Positions 7,242 through 15,859 of a stretch of DNA of 64,000 nucleotides are shown here, one piece after another (the first letter of the stretch is position 1; the number at the start of each line of letters is the position of its first letter). Location of the stretch: the NCBI RefSeq assembly GCF_013315815.1, contig NZ_CP046051.1:1611501-1675500 (forward strand). The letters are read 5' to 3'. Below the pieces are notes generated by a model. The model ran no database searches. It was given only the letters and a program-made list of their open reading frames with translations, and was not told the DNA's origin. The translations under genes and the position numbers were made by a program. The DNA is from Caproicibacterium lactatifermentans. Lineage in GTDB: Bacteria > Bacillota > Clostridia > Oscillospirales > Acutalibacteraceae.

Positions 7242-8474
7242 ATGAATAGTCCCGAAAAAAGCAAAAAGTATCTGCTTGGCACGGACGAGTCACAGCAATG
7301 GATGAAAAAGTATTTTTTCAATCCAAGAGGTATCGGCTTCCTTGAACCCGGTTTGGATGCATTGGACAGTGCAGCGCTAAGTGCCTACAACATTGCCAAA
7401 TCGTCCTATCAGATTCATCCTGAGGTTTTCAACATGGAATACCTATCTAAAACCCTTTCAATTAGTAAGGACGAAATCATCAAACGGATGAAGCGAATGT
7501 ATCAGGATCGCCTGATTATGTTCGTGATGAATCCGGCTGTTCAGGTCAGCGGTTGGGGCTTGTATTATTGGATCGTAAAGCTGCACGATGGCACTTCTCC
7601 GGAAACAAAAGAAAAATTGGCCAACTGGTTTCAGAATAAAGATGATATCTGCACAGGGTATCAGACAAAAGGCGACTTTGATTTCTTCAACGGCAATCAT
7701 ATGAGGGTATTGGACAATCTGCTTTCCGATGTTATTGAGCCGTGGAGGCATAATCCCGAAGTCGAGTACGTGCATCTTTGTCCGGTCAGAAGAGACTTGA
7801 GAGAAAGTCATATCAACATGTGGGATGCACCGGATGACGATTACCGTGAGTGCGTATTCGGAGACGGGCAGCTCGAAAAGTTAGCGAAAATCCAGAATAA
7901 AATGGATCTTACCGATCTCAAAATAGTGGCGGCGTTGAATGCCAAGAGACCAATGGAGCAGGTCTATGATTTCAATGTACTGTCGGAGATTTCCGGGCTT
8001 GATCCTAAAGATATGCTCACCGGCATCAAATCGATTGTCGAGGACAAACGTACTGTTCTTCCTCTGTTCTATCTGGATTATGCCAACCTCGGGCTTACAA
8101 ATCATATGTTTGTAATTCGTACGTTCCAGAATCTCCCGTGCGTCCGCAAGGCCGAAATAGCGGACGAACTGTCGAAGATTAAGGAATTCAATACGGTGCT
8201 TGAATTTACGGATTCGTTCTATGATATATCCGTTTGGGCCTATAACGAGATATCCGATATCAAGGCACTCCGAGAAAAGCTGTATTCTTACAGCGAGATT
8301 GAAACCGTATTGGAAGCCGACAGCGACAGGCAATTCAGAAGATGGGTCTGCAGGCTGGATAATAAAGACGACCTTTGGGAAGAGTGCGTTTTCACCGATG
8401 ATTTTCTTGAAGACAGGACAGTTAAAAATAATAATTGTGCCTGCCGCTTTCTAAGCAAAGAGGAGGAAAAGTAA
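7242..8474 (+). CDS. Tandem Lrp/AsnC-like winged-helix regulator
   Basis: A 410-residue protein built from two similar halves. Each has a winged-helix segment (about residues 65-98, with LSISKDEIIKRMKRM, and about 222-266, with LSEISGLDPKDM) followed by a region resembling the Lrp effector-binding fold. Such doubled Lrp-like proteins occur as regulators and in Ahb-type proteins. ATG 7242 follows AAAGGAGG. The stop abuts the next gene start, so the two are one operon; control of, or partnership with, the acyl-CoA synthetase is the natural reading. Exact family and effector are not known to me. Confidence 0.6.
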   Translation: MNSPEKSKKYLLGTDESQQWMKKYFFNPRGIGFLEPGLDALDSAALSAYNIAKSSYQIHPEVFNMEYLSKTLSISKDEIIKRMKRMYQDRLIMFVMNPAVQVSGWGLYYWIVKLHDGTSPETKEKLANWFQNKDDICTGYQTKGDFDFFNGNHMRVLDNLLSDVIEPWRHNPEVEYVHLCPVRRDLRESHINMWDAPDDDYRECVFGDGQLEKLAKIQNKMDLTDLKIVAALNAKRPMEQVYDFNVLSEISGLDPKDMLTGIKSIVEDKRTVLPLFYLDYANLGLTNHMFVIRTFQNLPCVRKAEIADELSKIKEFNTVLEFTDSFYDISVWAYNEISDIKALREKLYSYSEIETVLEADSDRQFRRWVCRLDNKDDLWEECVFTDDFLEDRTVKNNNCACRFLSKEEEK

Positions 8475-9896
8475 ATGAAAATCGAGAATGCGCGCAAATA
8501 TGTTGTTGACAACTTGAAATATGCGTTGAACCCTTCCTCTATTGCGGTTGTCGGTGCCTCAAGGCATACAGGCAAGGTCGGTTATAAAGTGATTGAAGGC
8601 CTTCAGAAATGGGGATACAAAGGAAAAATCTTTCCCGTCAATCCCAGGGCCAACTACATAGCGGGATTGAAGGCGTATCCGACCGTTTCCGACATTCCCG
8701 AGCCGGTGGACTTGGTATTTGTCGCAGTGCCGGCGCATCTTGTCAAAATGATCCTTGAGCAAACAGTTGCTAAAAAAGCGAAAATGGTAGTTATTGCTAC
8801 CAGTGCATTCAAGGAAATTGGAAGAGGTGATATGCAGAATAACCTCACCGAATACTGCCGCACTAATAAGCTTCCGATGATAGGTCCTAATCTCGTCGGC
8901 ATGGGGAGTCCGTATCTGCACTTTAACTGCGGCTTTATTCCTTATCTTCCGGTGAAGGGCCCGGTGGCAATGATTTCACAGTCGGGAGCCAACCTGCTGG
9001 CGGCGTTGGGTACATCCCAGATGCTTCATTACGGAATGAGCTTTTTCGTAGGCCTTGGGAACAAAGCGGATGTCGATTTCTCCGAATTTATCATGTATGC
9101 CAAGGATGACAAGCAGACAAAATGCCTGGCAACATATATTGAAGGGCTTGATTCCCCTGAGGCTTACATCAAGGCCTGCAACGAGGTCGTACCATACAAA
9201 CCTGTCGTCGCGATAAAAGTCGGTGGATCAAAGATTGGTGTCAAGGCTGCGTTTGCTCATACGGCATCTGAAAATGAGGGTACAAATGACGAATACTATG
9301 ATAAAATCTTTGAAAAGGCAGGTGCCATTCGGGCGACAACATGGCAGGAATATCTTGATATTTCGCTGGCTCTCGGATTACAACCTGCGCTAACAAGCGA
9401 TAACGTCGTGATGATTACAAACGGAGGCGGTTCCGGCCTGCTTTCCTGCGACCACTTTGAAAGATGCGGCATGCCGATGCGGGAGCTGAAGGACATCTCA
9501 CCCATGCTTGTGGACCGTATCCGGGCTTATATGCCGATGTTTGGCTCACCGCTCAACCCTGTCGATATCTCAGGAACCGCTTCTCCAAAGCAGTATAAGG
9601 GCGCTATCACGCAGGCAATTTGCGACCCGAATGTCAGTTGCGTATACGGCTCCATCTGCCCTACCGCTGTAACGGACGTCGACGCCGTGACGGATATTTA
9701 TATCGATATTTACAAACAGTATAAGCATTTGGGCAAGCCACTTATCATGGAGTGTCAGGGCGGCGAAGAATGCAGCAAATCTATTATAAAACTGAGAGAT
9801 AACGGAATTCCTGCTTATCCAACTGCTGAGCAGGCGGTTAATGCAATCGTAGCGCTTCGGAAATATGCAAAGATCAAGGAACGCTTTGCAAAATAG
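8475..9896 (+). CDS. NDP-forming acyl-CoA synthetase, alpha-type protein
   Basis: A 473-residue protein with an N-terminal CoA-binding Rossmann domain (SSIAVVGASRHTGKVG near residues 18-33), a succinyl-CoA-ligase-like domain with MISQSGAN, and the conserved phospho-histidine region FAHTASENEG (His262). These enzymes interconvert an acyl-CoA plus NDP and phosphate with the free acid plus NTP. The ATP-grasp beta domain is missing and no beta gene is nearby, so it needs a partner elsewhere or does something else. AHTAS departs from the usual SHTGS. The gene starts one base after the Lrp-like gene ends and is followed by a terminator. Confidence 0.78.
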   Translation: MKIENARKYVVDNLKYALNPSSIAVVGASRHTGKVGYKVIEGLQKWGYKGKIFPVNPRANYIAGLKAYPTVSDIPEPVDLVFVAVPAHLVKMILEQTVAKKAKMVVIATSAFKEIGRGDMQNNLTEYCRTNKLPMIGPNLVGMGSPYLHFNCGFIPYLPVKGPVAMISQSGANLLAALGTSQMLHYGMSFFVGLGNKADVDFSEFIMYAKDDKQTKCLATYIEGLDSPEAYIKACNEVVPYKPVVAIKVGGSKIGVKAAFAHTASENEGTNDEYYDKIFEKAGAIRATTWQEYLDISLALGLQPALTSDNVVMITNGGGSGLLSCDHFERCGMPMRELKDISPMLVDRIRAYMPMFGSPLNPVDISGTASPKQYKGAITQAICDPNVSCVYGSICPTAVTDVDAVTDIYIDIYKQYKHLGKPLIMECQGGEECSKSIIKLRDNGIPAYPTAEQAVNAIVALRKYAKIKERFAK

Positions 9897-10029
9897 CGGT
9901 TTAGTGCTATGGGCAAACTGAACATTTCGGAGATAAGCTTGATTGTTCATTATGCCTATACCCTGTTGCTGCTGAGTTTTTAACTGTCTATAGGTTTGGC
10001 TAGGTCTACAAATAAAAATACACAAATAC

Positions 10030-10078
10030 AAAGCTCTGTAACGGCAATGCTTTTATGCCGTTGCAGGGCTTTATATTT
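10030..10078 (+). terminator. Terminator after the acyl-CoA synthetase gene
   Basis: A stem of about 17 pairs with a few G-U pairs (10030-10046 with 10055-10071) is followed by TATATTTT. It ends the two-gene operon. Confidence 0.8.
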
Positions 10079-10129
10079 TGATAAAAAAGTCCTTGACAAT
10101 TCGTCTCTGGCAAGACAGTAAAGCGGCGC

Positions 10130-10752
10130 AAGAATAGCCCCGTTCGACATTCAGGAGTTGCGTGACCTGGCGGCTTATAACGAGTCGGATCTGGACACGC
10201 TGGGCGACCGCAAGACCACCCTGTTCATCATTATCTGAGATAACGATGACACCTTTAATTTTTTAGTTTTGATGGCCTATACACAGCTTTTCAACCTGTT
10301 ATGCGAAAAGGTGGACGGCGTGTACGGCGGGCGCTTGCCCGTCCATGTCCAGTGCCTGCTCGACGAATTTGCCAACATTGGGCAGATCCCCAAGTTTGAA
10401 AATCTGACTGCCACCATCCGCAATCGTGAAATCTCGTCCTGCCTTGTTTTGCAGGCGCAGAGCCAGCTCAAGGCCCTGTACAAAGACAACGCCGACACGA
10501 TCATTGGAAACTGCGACAGTACCATCTTCCTCAGCGGTACGTGCATTCTCCAGCTTCGCGGCGTCCGGCTCTTCCTTTCGGACAAGTACGACATCACAAA
10601 GCATCCGAACTACAAGTACCTGTCCGACTATGATCCCCACAATGCTTTTCCTATCGAAAAGTTTCTGTCCACCCAATTAAAAACCGAAACCGGACGATGT
10701 GTTCAACACGTATTCCGTTGACCTCTCCGGGCACCTGAAAGCCGCAGAATAG
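10130..10752 (+). pseudogene. TraG/VirD4 type IV coupling protein remnant
   Basis: The sequence encodes pieces of a conjugation coupling ATPase: FDIQELRDLAAY, then a TGA near 10238, then LLDEFANIGQIPKFENL (about 10357-10405) and LVLQAQSQLKALYKDN. At about 10530 FLSGT jumps directly to CILQLRGVRLFLSDKY, showing an internal deletion, and after 10680 the match changes frame (DDVFNTYSVDLSGHLK). The Walker A part is absent. This is the clearest evidence that the island descends from a conjugative element. Confidence 0.75.
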
Positions 10753-10881
10753 CGGCTTTTTCATATATGCAACTTAAAAAAAGAGGTAATATAATGGGCA
10801 AGTTCTATAGGGAAACAAGTAATAGTCTAAAGACAGACAGTCAACAGAGTGGTAATGGTCAGGAAACGAGGCTAAAAGGAC

Positions 10882-10910
10882 TTGACATCCGCACTACAAT
10901 AAGCTATCCT
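10882..10910 (+). promoter_or_regulatory. Promoter of the padR-like operon
   Basis: TTGACA (10882-10887) and TATCCT (10905-10910) are 17 bases apart. The sequence just downstream (ACTATGCA...ATGTAGT) has partial dyad symmetry and could be the PadR binding site. Confidence 0.7.
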
Positions 10911-10947
10911 ACTATGCAGTGCAATGTAGTTGAAAGCAGGTGGTAAA

Positions 10948-11277
10948 GTGTTTGACAAATCACAGCTTATGCGGGGAACATTGGAGGGCTGTATCTTAAA
11001 GATTACCAGCCTCAAAGCGACATACGGATATGAGATAATGGAGAATTTACGTTCTTTTGGTTTTGATGAAATAAAGGAAGGTACAATATATCCTTTACTC
11101 ATCCGATTGGAAAACAAAAGCTATATTACATCTGAATTTCGGTCATCTCCGCTGGGGCCAAACAGAAAATATTATTCCATTACATCGGAAGGCGTTCATT
11201 ATTTGCATGACTTTGAAAAATATTGGGGTCGCGTTTCTATATCAGTCAATAAAATATTGAATTGGGAGGCAATGTAA
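10948..11277 (+). CDS. PadR family transcriptional regulator
   Basis: A 109-residue winged-helix repressor. The core reads LMRGTLEGCIL, ATYGYEIMENL and EGTIYPLLIRLENK, the usual PadR signature. The start taken is GTG 10948, behind AGGTGG, giving the common MFDKSQ beginning; TTG 10930 is possible but lacks a better site. The next gene starts one base after its stop, a typical PadR plus membrane-protein pair in which the regulator controls its own operon in response to a membrane-active compound. Confidence 0.85.
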   Translation: MFDKSQLMRGTLEGCILKITSLKATYGYEIMENLRSFGFDEIKEGTIYPLLIRLENKSYITSEFRSSPLGPNRKYYSITSEGVHYLHDFEKYWGRVSISVNKILNWEAM

Positions 11278-11278
11278 T

Positions 11279-11968
11279 ATGAATCTGGAAAAAGAGCTTA
11301 GAAAAGAAAATAACAAAAAAGATAAGCTACTGACGAAGGAGAACGACAGATTATTAACAGATATTATTGTTTATCTCCATTCGGGAAATCTATGCGAATA
11401 CGACATTGAAATCATTCGCAAAGAGCTACTTGGAATGGCCTTGGAGGCACAGGTGCGAAATGACGATTTAAGAAATGTTGTCGGGGAGAATTACAAAACA
11501 TTTTGTGATGAACTCATGAAAAGTGGACGGCAAAAAACAAAATACGAAAAAGCGTTAGAATGGTCATATATTTTAGTTTCCGGTATTGGTATCCTGTTCC
11601 TGTATGAATTTATTTCTGCTGGAATACTGGTAGGAATAAAAACAGGATGGAACAATCTTACTTTGGAAATGCCTGTATCATGGGGCTTTGCATTATCTAC
11701 CGCCTGCTGCGTGCCTGCCGCGTTCATGATTTTCTACTTTATCAGCAGAAACTCGTTTGATATGAACTTATGGAAATATAAGATTCTATTTGGCTGCCTT
11801 GTGGGGTTCTCCTTTGCCGCTATCCTGCTCATCAGAATTTTTATGGGTAAAATGCTTTTATGCACAGTCAATGTTATTTATCCGTTAATACTAATCGCCG
11901 CCCTATATGTTCTAGTCAAAATTCTGGAAACAAGGCATACCAACTATCTGGCACAAACGCATAAATAA
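11279..11968 (+). CDS. DUF1048/DUF1129-like membrane protein, PadR partner
   Basis: A 229-residue protein. Residues 1-90 are soluble and charged, with DIIVYLHSGNLCEYD and NVVGENYKTFCDEL, similar to the DUF1048-type proteins found beside PadR regulators. Residues about 97-215 form four hydrophobic helices. The function of the family is not established. The one-base gap to padR means co-transcription. I am fairly sure of the general class and unsure of the exact family number. Confidence 0.65.
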   Translation: MNLEKELRKENNKKDKLLTKENDRLLTDIIVYLHSGNLCEYDIEIIRKELLGMALEAQVRNDDLRNVVGENYKTFCDELMKSGRQKTKYEKALEWSYILVSGIGILFLYEFISAGILVGIKTGWNNLTLEMPVSWGFALSTACCVPAAFMIFYFISRNSFDMNLWKYKILFGCLVGFSFAAILLIRIFMGKMLLCTVNVIYPLILIAALYVLVKILETRHTNYLAQTHK

Positions 11969-12368
11969 TGCAGTTGAAAGGAAAATTCCACTTTCCGCGG
12001 ACAGTCAGGGACAAACAGAGGAAATCGGTGAAGGCTTTCCGGATATAACTATTCTTCCGGCTCTTGCGGAAGCTCTAAAATGCCAAGTTCAAAAAACAAA
12101 TTAAGCAGTAAGAGACGAAAATCACTCAGGACATGGCAAATATAAGAGTATGTCTTGTCAAACAAAAAGCACAGGTTTGGTGGGATACTTTCCCTATTGT
12201 AAAAGTTGCAGACATGATCCTCCAAGCTTGTGGACCTTTTCCAGAAGGACACGGAGCTGCACCGCGTCATGACCGCCAAGCCGCAGGAAGTAACAAAATA
12301 GTCTATCCGTGTATTCTGTTTTTCATGCGAGAGTGATATAATGGAAAAAATCACTGCGAGGTGTTTTT
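11969..12368. other. Decayed segment with helix-turn-helix fragment
   Basis: Around 12009-12080 the + strand encodes EEIGEGFPDITILPALAEAL, like the middle of an XRE-type helix-turn-helix regulator, without start or end. The remaining sequence to 12330 is interrupted in every frame. An extended -10 box (TGATATAAT, 12334-12342) lies just before the next gene. Confidence 0.4.
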
Positions 12369-12719
12369 ATGCCATATCCAGAATTGAAGCATTGGAAAGC
12401 GCTGCTTATCGTTACATCCATTCTTTGTGTCATTCCTTTGATTTTAAGCCTATTTCTTTGGAATCAGCTCCCCGACCCTTTACCGACCCATTGGTCAAGC
12501 ACCTGGGTTCCCGATTCGTGGAATGCAAAAGCTCCCTATCTGTTTCGAGTTTCGGCAGCTATGCTCCTTTTCAATGTGCTGTTTAATCTCGGAGCCAACC
12601 AATATTATAAAAAAGGAGATTTTTCAAAGGTACTCGCTTACATTTTCTGCTTTATAATCCCGGTCGTTTCCGTCATGCTCGTTGGCAGTACGCTATATTT
12701 CTCTTTAAAAATCACATAA
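12369..12719 (+). CDS. DUF1648-type membrane protein (SdpI-like N-terminal unit)
   Basis: A 116-residue protein with three hydrophobic helices (about residues 9-29, 60-78 and 88-110). Between the first two lies LPDPLPTHWSSTWVPDSW, the P-x-HW motif of DUF1648, the unit found at the start of SdpI immunity proteins. It is shorter than full SdpI. ATG 12369 follows GCGAGGTG. It stands alone behind an extended -10 promoter and is closed by a terminator. A role in membrane or bacteriocin resistance is only a guess from the family. Confidence 0.7.
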   Translation: MPYPELKHWKALLIVTSILCVIPLILSLFLWNQLPDPLPTHWSSTWVPDSWNAKAPYLFRVSAAMLLFNVLFNLGANQYYKKGDFSKVLAYIFCFIIPVVSVMLVGSTLYFSLKIT

Positions 12720-12730
12720 TTTCAGATTTG

Positions 12731-12755
12731 ACCCGCCTATTGTGGCGGGTTTTTT
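12731..12755 (+). terminator. Terminator after the DUF1648 gene
   Basis: ACCCGCC and GGCGGGT (12731-12737 with 12744-12750) around a six-base loop, followed by a run of T. Confidence 0.9.
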
Positions 12756-12769
12756 CATGCCCAAAAGGA

Positions 12770-13171
12770 GGGACGTGCCGACCCTGTATTAAAAGAGTCT
12801 ATCTGCAGAGTGCAAAAAGAGGCGGTAAAAGCTGATCGCACACAGGTGAAAATCCCGAAAAAGACTGTTTTCAAGCGACACGCTGTTGACCCAGCGGCAA
12901 GGTCACGATGCACCTGAAACTTGAGGAAGATTTGTCCCATCTTCCCATTTCCATTATGAACGAAGATCAGGTCGGCGTGTACTCGATGTACATGTCCACG
13001 CTCTGCAACCGGCCCGACCTGTTCCCTTCGTTGGTCTATCCGAACGCATCCACCGTCAAGAAACCCACGGAGTACGACATTCCCCCGGATGCGACGGCGG
13101 ATGCGCGGTTTGCCGCCATGGTCATGGACACGATAGCATACCGGCTTGTTTTGAATAAGTCGGTATGTTAA
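12770..13171 (+). pseudogene. Conjugative-element gene fragments, function not recognised
   Basis: GC-rich sequence unlike its AT-rich neighbours. A frame at 12908-13171 gives LCNRPDLFPSLVYPNAS and TADARFAAMVMDTIAYRL without a convincing ribosome binding site, and the preceding 130 bases encode a related-looking stretch (KADRTQVKIPKKTVFKRHAV) in another frame. This pattern suits a frameshifted mobile-element gene. I cannot name the family. Confidence 0.4.
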
Positions 13172-13220
13172 AATATTTCATATTACGGTTTTCCGTTTAT
13201 GGACGAGAAGGTGAATTAAT

Positions 13221-13673
13221 TTGAATTTGAGATTGGCTAATATTAGCGATTTACCGAAACTCAAAGCTGTGTATGGAAACATAATTGATAATATGAACAG
13301 AAACAACATATCAATTTGGGACGATATCTATCCATGCGAGTTTTTTAGCGATGATATTGAAAATAATCGCCTTTATCTATTGGTCGAGGAGCATGACATT
13401 ATAGTTGCAGCGTTCGCATTGTGTGAATCAAATGCCGGAGAAGGTTATGTGAAATGGGAAAACACCCATAGCAAAGCATTATATCTTGATCGCCTTGGAG
13501 TCAATGTTGATTATTCAAGGCAGGGAATCGGCAGCATGATGCTTAAGCACGCTATTATGCTCACTAAGCAAAAAAATGCACTGGTACATCCGGCGCGTCA
13601 GCAAAGGGAGAGCGCGGTTGCGGCGGCGCTCTCCGACCAAAACCGTGTTATCCTCGCAAAGTTCAAGAAATAA
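13221..13673 (+). CDS. GNAT acetyltransferase with replaced C-terminus
   Basis: A 150-residue protein. Residues 1-117 look like a normal GNAT N-acetyltransferase: RLANISDLPKLKAVY at the start and the acetyl-CoA loop VDYSRQGIGSMMLKHA near 95-110. After MLTKQKNA the expected last strand is missing and about 30 unrelated, Ala/Arg-rich residues follow (ARQQRESAVAAALSDQ), which read like the end of a mobile-element gene. It is probably a fusion made by deletion, perhaps inactive. Start TTG 13221 follows AGAAGGTG. Confidence 0.6.
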   Translation: MNLRLANISDLPKLKAVYGNIIDNMNRNNISIWDDIYPCEFFSDDIENNRLYLLVEEHDIIVAAFALCESNAGEGYVKWENTHSKALYLDRLGVNVDYSRQGIGSMMLKHAIMLTKQKNALVHPARQQRESAVAAALSDQNRVILAKFKK

Positions 13674-14227
13674 GGTGGCATATTATGGTTGACATGACCC
13701 TGCTTGGGCAACTTAGAATGCTGTGCAGCTGTCCGGCATGATTATCCCCGATACTTCACGCTATTGGCTGCGGCTGGCGGCTATGGTGCGCCCTACCGCT
13801 TCCTATATTGTCAAAGGAGGGTGGACATACCATGCTGACATAAAGCGCTTATACGCTGGCACAGGCCATAAAACGTTGGGGCAAAGACTTCACCATCGCA
13901 CGCTTCGGCACAAACGAATACGGGTAGCCCATCGGAAATATTCCGGTGGGATTTTTTCGCGGGCTCTAAGTTATGAGGCCCCGTCCACACAAGATAAAAA
14001 TATGTGGTGAATATTCACATTAGAGGTAATACAAAGTAACCCCCAGCAGGCAACTGTTTTCAAGCCGTCCACTGAGGGCATTTTTTATGTATTTTTTCAA
14101 AAAAACCCTGTCCCGACCTCCCCGGCGGTGTCAGAACAGAATTCGAGTTGCATTTGATGTTTAAAACGGTGTATTCGTGGTATTGATGCGAGTACTAAAG
14201 TACAGCATTCTGTACTCAAAAAGGCAG
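13674..14227 (+). other. Right end of the island: remnants and hairpins
   Basis: About 13830-13930 encodes YTLAQAIKRWGKDFTIARFG, a short piece of a conjugative-element gene with no intact frame around it. A stem with one G-U pair (13928-13937 with 13942-13951) followed by TTTTTT is terminator-like. From 14040 to 14227 there is no gene. GAGTAC and GTACTC form a small inverted repeat near 14190-14218. Confidence 0.45.
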
Positions 14228-14266
14228 AAAAAATGCGGCCTCACGGGAAAATCCCATGAAACCGCA
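14228..14266 (-). terminator. tRNA-Leu terminator
   Basis: On the minus strand a 14-bp stem with mismatches (14253-14266 with 14234-14247) is followed by U6 (14228-14233), just after the tRNA 3' end. Confidence 0.85.
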
Positions 14267-14276
14267 CTTTCTATCT

Positions 14277-14363
14277 TGGTGCGAGGGGAGGGACTTGAAC
14301 CCTCATGAAATTGCTTTCACATGGACCTGAACCATGCGCGTCTGCCAATTCCGCCACTCTCGC
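14277..14363 (-). tRNA. tRNA-Leu (anticodon CAG)
   Basis: An 87-base class II tRNA including encoded CCA. The acceptor stem GCGAGAG pairs near the 3' end, the anticodon stem CATGG/CCATG encloses loop TTCAGGT (anticodon CAG), a long variable arm follows, and the T arm contains GGTTCAAGTCC. Its 3' end faces the accessory island, so it may have served as an integration site, but no duplicated tRNA end was found at the left border. Confidence 0.95.
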
Positions 14364-14481
14364 ATCTTATTCGCCCTTCGTGCCGACGACTTATATATAA
14401 TATCACAGGCTTTTTGTATTGTCAACTATTTTTTTGAAAATTTTTGTCGCAAATTCTTTTTACAAATTTTATGAAAAAGGC

Positions 14482-14510
14482 TTTACAAATGTTAAAACAC
14501 GTGGTATAGT
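14482..14510 (+). promoter_or_regulatory. cspA promoter
   Basis: TTTACA (14482-14487) and TATAGT (14505-14510) with a 17-base spacer. The transcript would begin near 14517, about 140 bases before the start codon. Confidence 0.75.
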
Positions 14511-14540
14511 AAATCCAGTATTTTAAAGCACGATTTGATT

Positions 14541-14596
14541 CACATGGTATTGTAAATCAACGTTCGTTTTTGATTTACGGTCCATGTGTTTTTTTC
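14541..14596 (+). terminator. Terminator-like hairpin in the cspA leader
   Basis: CACATGG (14541-14547) plus GTAAATCAA pairs with TTGATTTAC plus CCATGTG (to 14588), leaving a small internal loop, and is followed by seven T. Being between promoter and gene, it would act as an attenuator or a cold-responsive structure. Confidence 0.65.
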
Positions 14597-14656
14597 TTTG
14601 CAGAGAAATACAGACGCTAATTAACTAGTCAATTTTGTCAAGGAGGTACCTCAATA

Positions 14657-14875
14657 ATGGGTGCAAACACTGGTACAGTAAAATGGTTTAACGAAGCTAA
14701 GGGCTATGGTTTCATTTCTAACGACGACGGCAGCGGCGATGTATTCGTACATTTCTCCGCTATCCTCGGCGAAGGATTCAAAACTTTGACCGAAGGCCAG
14801 AAGGTTTCTTATGACATCGAGCCTGATCCGAAGAACAGCAGCAAGTCCCGCGCTGCTAACGTTCAGCCTCTGTAA
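14657..14875 (+). CDS. cspA: Cold-shock protein CspA/CspB family
   Basis: A 72-residue single-domain nucleic-acid chaperone of about the usual size. It has both RNA-binding motifs, KGYGFI (residues 15-20) and DVFVHF (28-33). It binds single-stranded RNA and DNA and melts mRNA structure at low temperature. ATG 14657 follows AAGGAGG. The long leader with a hairpin and U tract is typical of temperature-controlled csp mRNAs. It is monocistronic with its own promoter and terminator. Confidence 0.95.
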   Translation: MGANTGTVKWFNEAKGYGFISNDDGSGDVFVHFSAILGEGFKTLTEGQKVSYDIEPDPKNSSKSRAANVQPL

Positions 14876-14890
14876 GGTCGACACCATTTA

Positions 14891-14924
14891 CGGCGGAAGG
14901 CGAAAAGCTTTCCGCCGTTTTTTT
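14891..14924 (+). terminator. cspA terminator
   Basis: CGGCGGAA pairs with TTCCGCCG (14891-14898, 14910-14917) and is followed by seven T. Confidence 0.9.
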
Positions 14925-15037
14925 GTGTTTTTTCCAGCAAAGCACTACAAAAGCAATCCCTCTTTTCTTTTTTACAAAAATCCAGTATACTAAGAAGAAA
15001 CAGCAGACGAAGTCCGTCCTGCAAAGGGGAAAAAGAA

Positions 15038-15859
15038 ATGGTTGGTTCTATTCTGGGGGATATTGCCGGCTCCCGCTTTGAGTTCAGCCGTCCCTCCGGC
15101 TTTAACTGGCGCACGGAAAAACTGTTCGTTCCGGAGTGTCGCTATACAGACGACACCGTTATGACCGTTGCCAGCAAATACGCAATTTTAAACGGCTGCA
15201 GCTTTTCCAGCGCATACCACACCTTCGGAAAACGGTATCCGCACGCCGGTTACGGCGCTATGTTCCAGGACTGGCTCACTTCCGCCGCACGGCGTCCCTA
15301 CCTAAGCTGCGGCAATGGCTCCGCCATGCGTGCCGGTGTTATCGGTGAATTTTACGATACTCTGGAAGAAGCAGAGGCCAAGGCCGCCGAAAGCGCCGCC
15401 TGCACCCATAACCACCCGGAAGGCATTAAGGGCGCTGAAGCCGCTGCCGTCGGTGTTTTTCTCGCACGAAAAGGATTTCAAAAATCGGAGATTCGCCGCA
15501 CGATTCAAAAGCGATACGGCTACTGCCTATCCATTCCGCTGGCTGTACACCGGCCGTTCAGCCGCATTCGTCTTACCTGCCAAGCCACCATGCCGCTGGC
15601 TTTTACCTGCTTTTTGGAAAGCACCAACTATGAAAGCTGCATTCGGAATGTATTCAGCTGCCTGTGTGATACGGACACCGTTGGCTGTATTGCGGGCGGC
15701 ATAGCAGAAGCCTACTATGGCACAACCGGCTTTGATGACAGCCGCCTGCTGCGCCAATACCTGCTGAAACCCGGGCGAGACGGACAGATTGACACATTCC
15801 TGTATCACTGGGCAGTTGCCGCCCTGCCCGGTGGCCCAAAGGAGGACCAAACATCTTGA
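15038..15859 (+). CDS. ADP-ribosylglycohydrolase family protein
   Basis: Enzymes of this family (DraG/ARH) remove ADP-ribose from modified proteins, nucleic acids or small molecules using two Mg ions. The 273-residue protein keeps the metal-binding motifs: GDIAGSRFE (residues 7-15), YTDDT (36-40), CGNGSAMR (91-98), HNHPEG (124-129) and DTDTVG (211-216). ATG 15038 is used. Its stop overlaps the start of a DUF3841-like gene by four bases, so the two proteins are made together. The substrate is unknown. Confidence 0.85.
   Translation: MVGSILGDIAGSRFEFSRPSGFNWRTEKLFVPECRYTDDTVMTVASKYAILNGCSFSSAYHTFGKRYPHAGYGAMFQDWLTSAARRPYLSCGNGSAMRAGVIGEFYDTLEEAEAKAAESAACTHNHPEGIKGAEAAAVGVFLARKGFQKSEIRRTIQKRYGYCLSIPLAVHRPFSRIRLTCQATMPLAFTCFLESTNYESCIRNVFSCLCDTDTVGCIAGGIAEAYYGTTGFDDSRLLRQYLLKPGRDGQIDTFLYHWAVAALPGGPKEDQTS

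Noticed and set aside
12049..12354. A 101-codon minus-strand frame in the island
   Set aside because: No Shine-Dalgarno and no recognisable family; the plus strand in the same place shows fragments of a helix-turn-helix gene instead.
14277..14363. tRNA-Leu 3' end as an attachment site of the island
   Set aside because: No copy of the tRNA end was seen near the left border at about 4590, and the recombinase remnant is of the serine type, which usually does not use tRNA genes.
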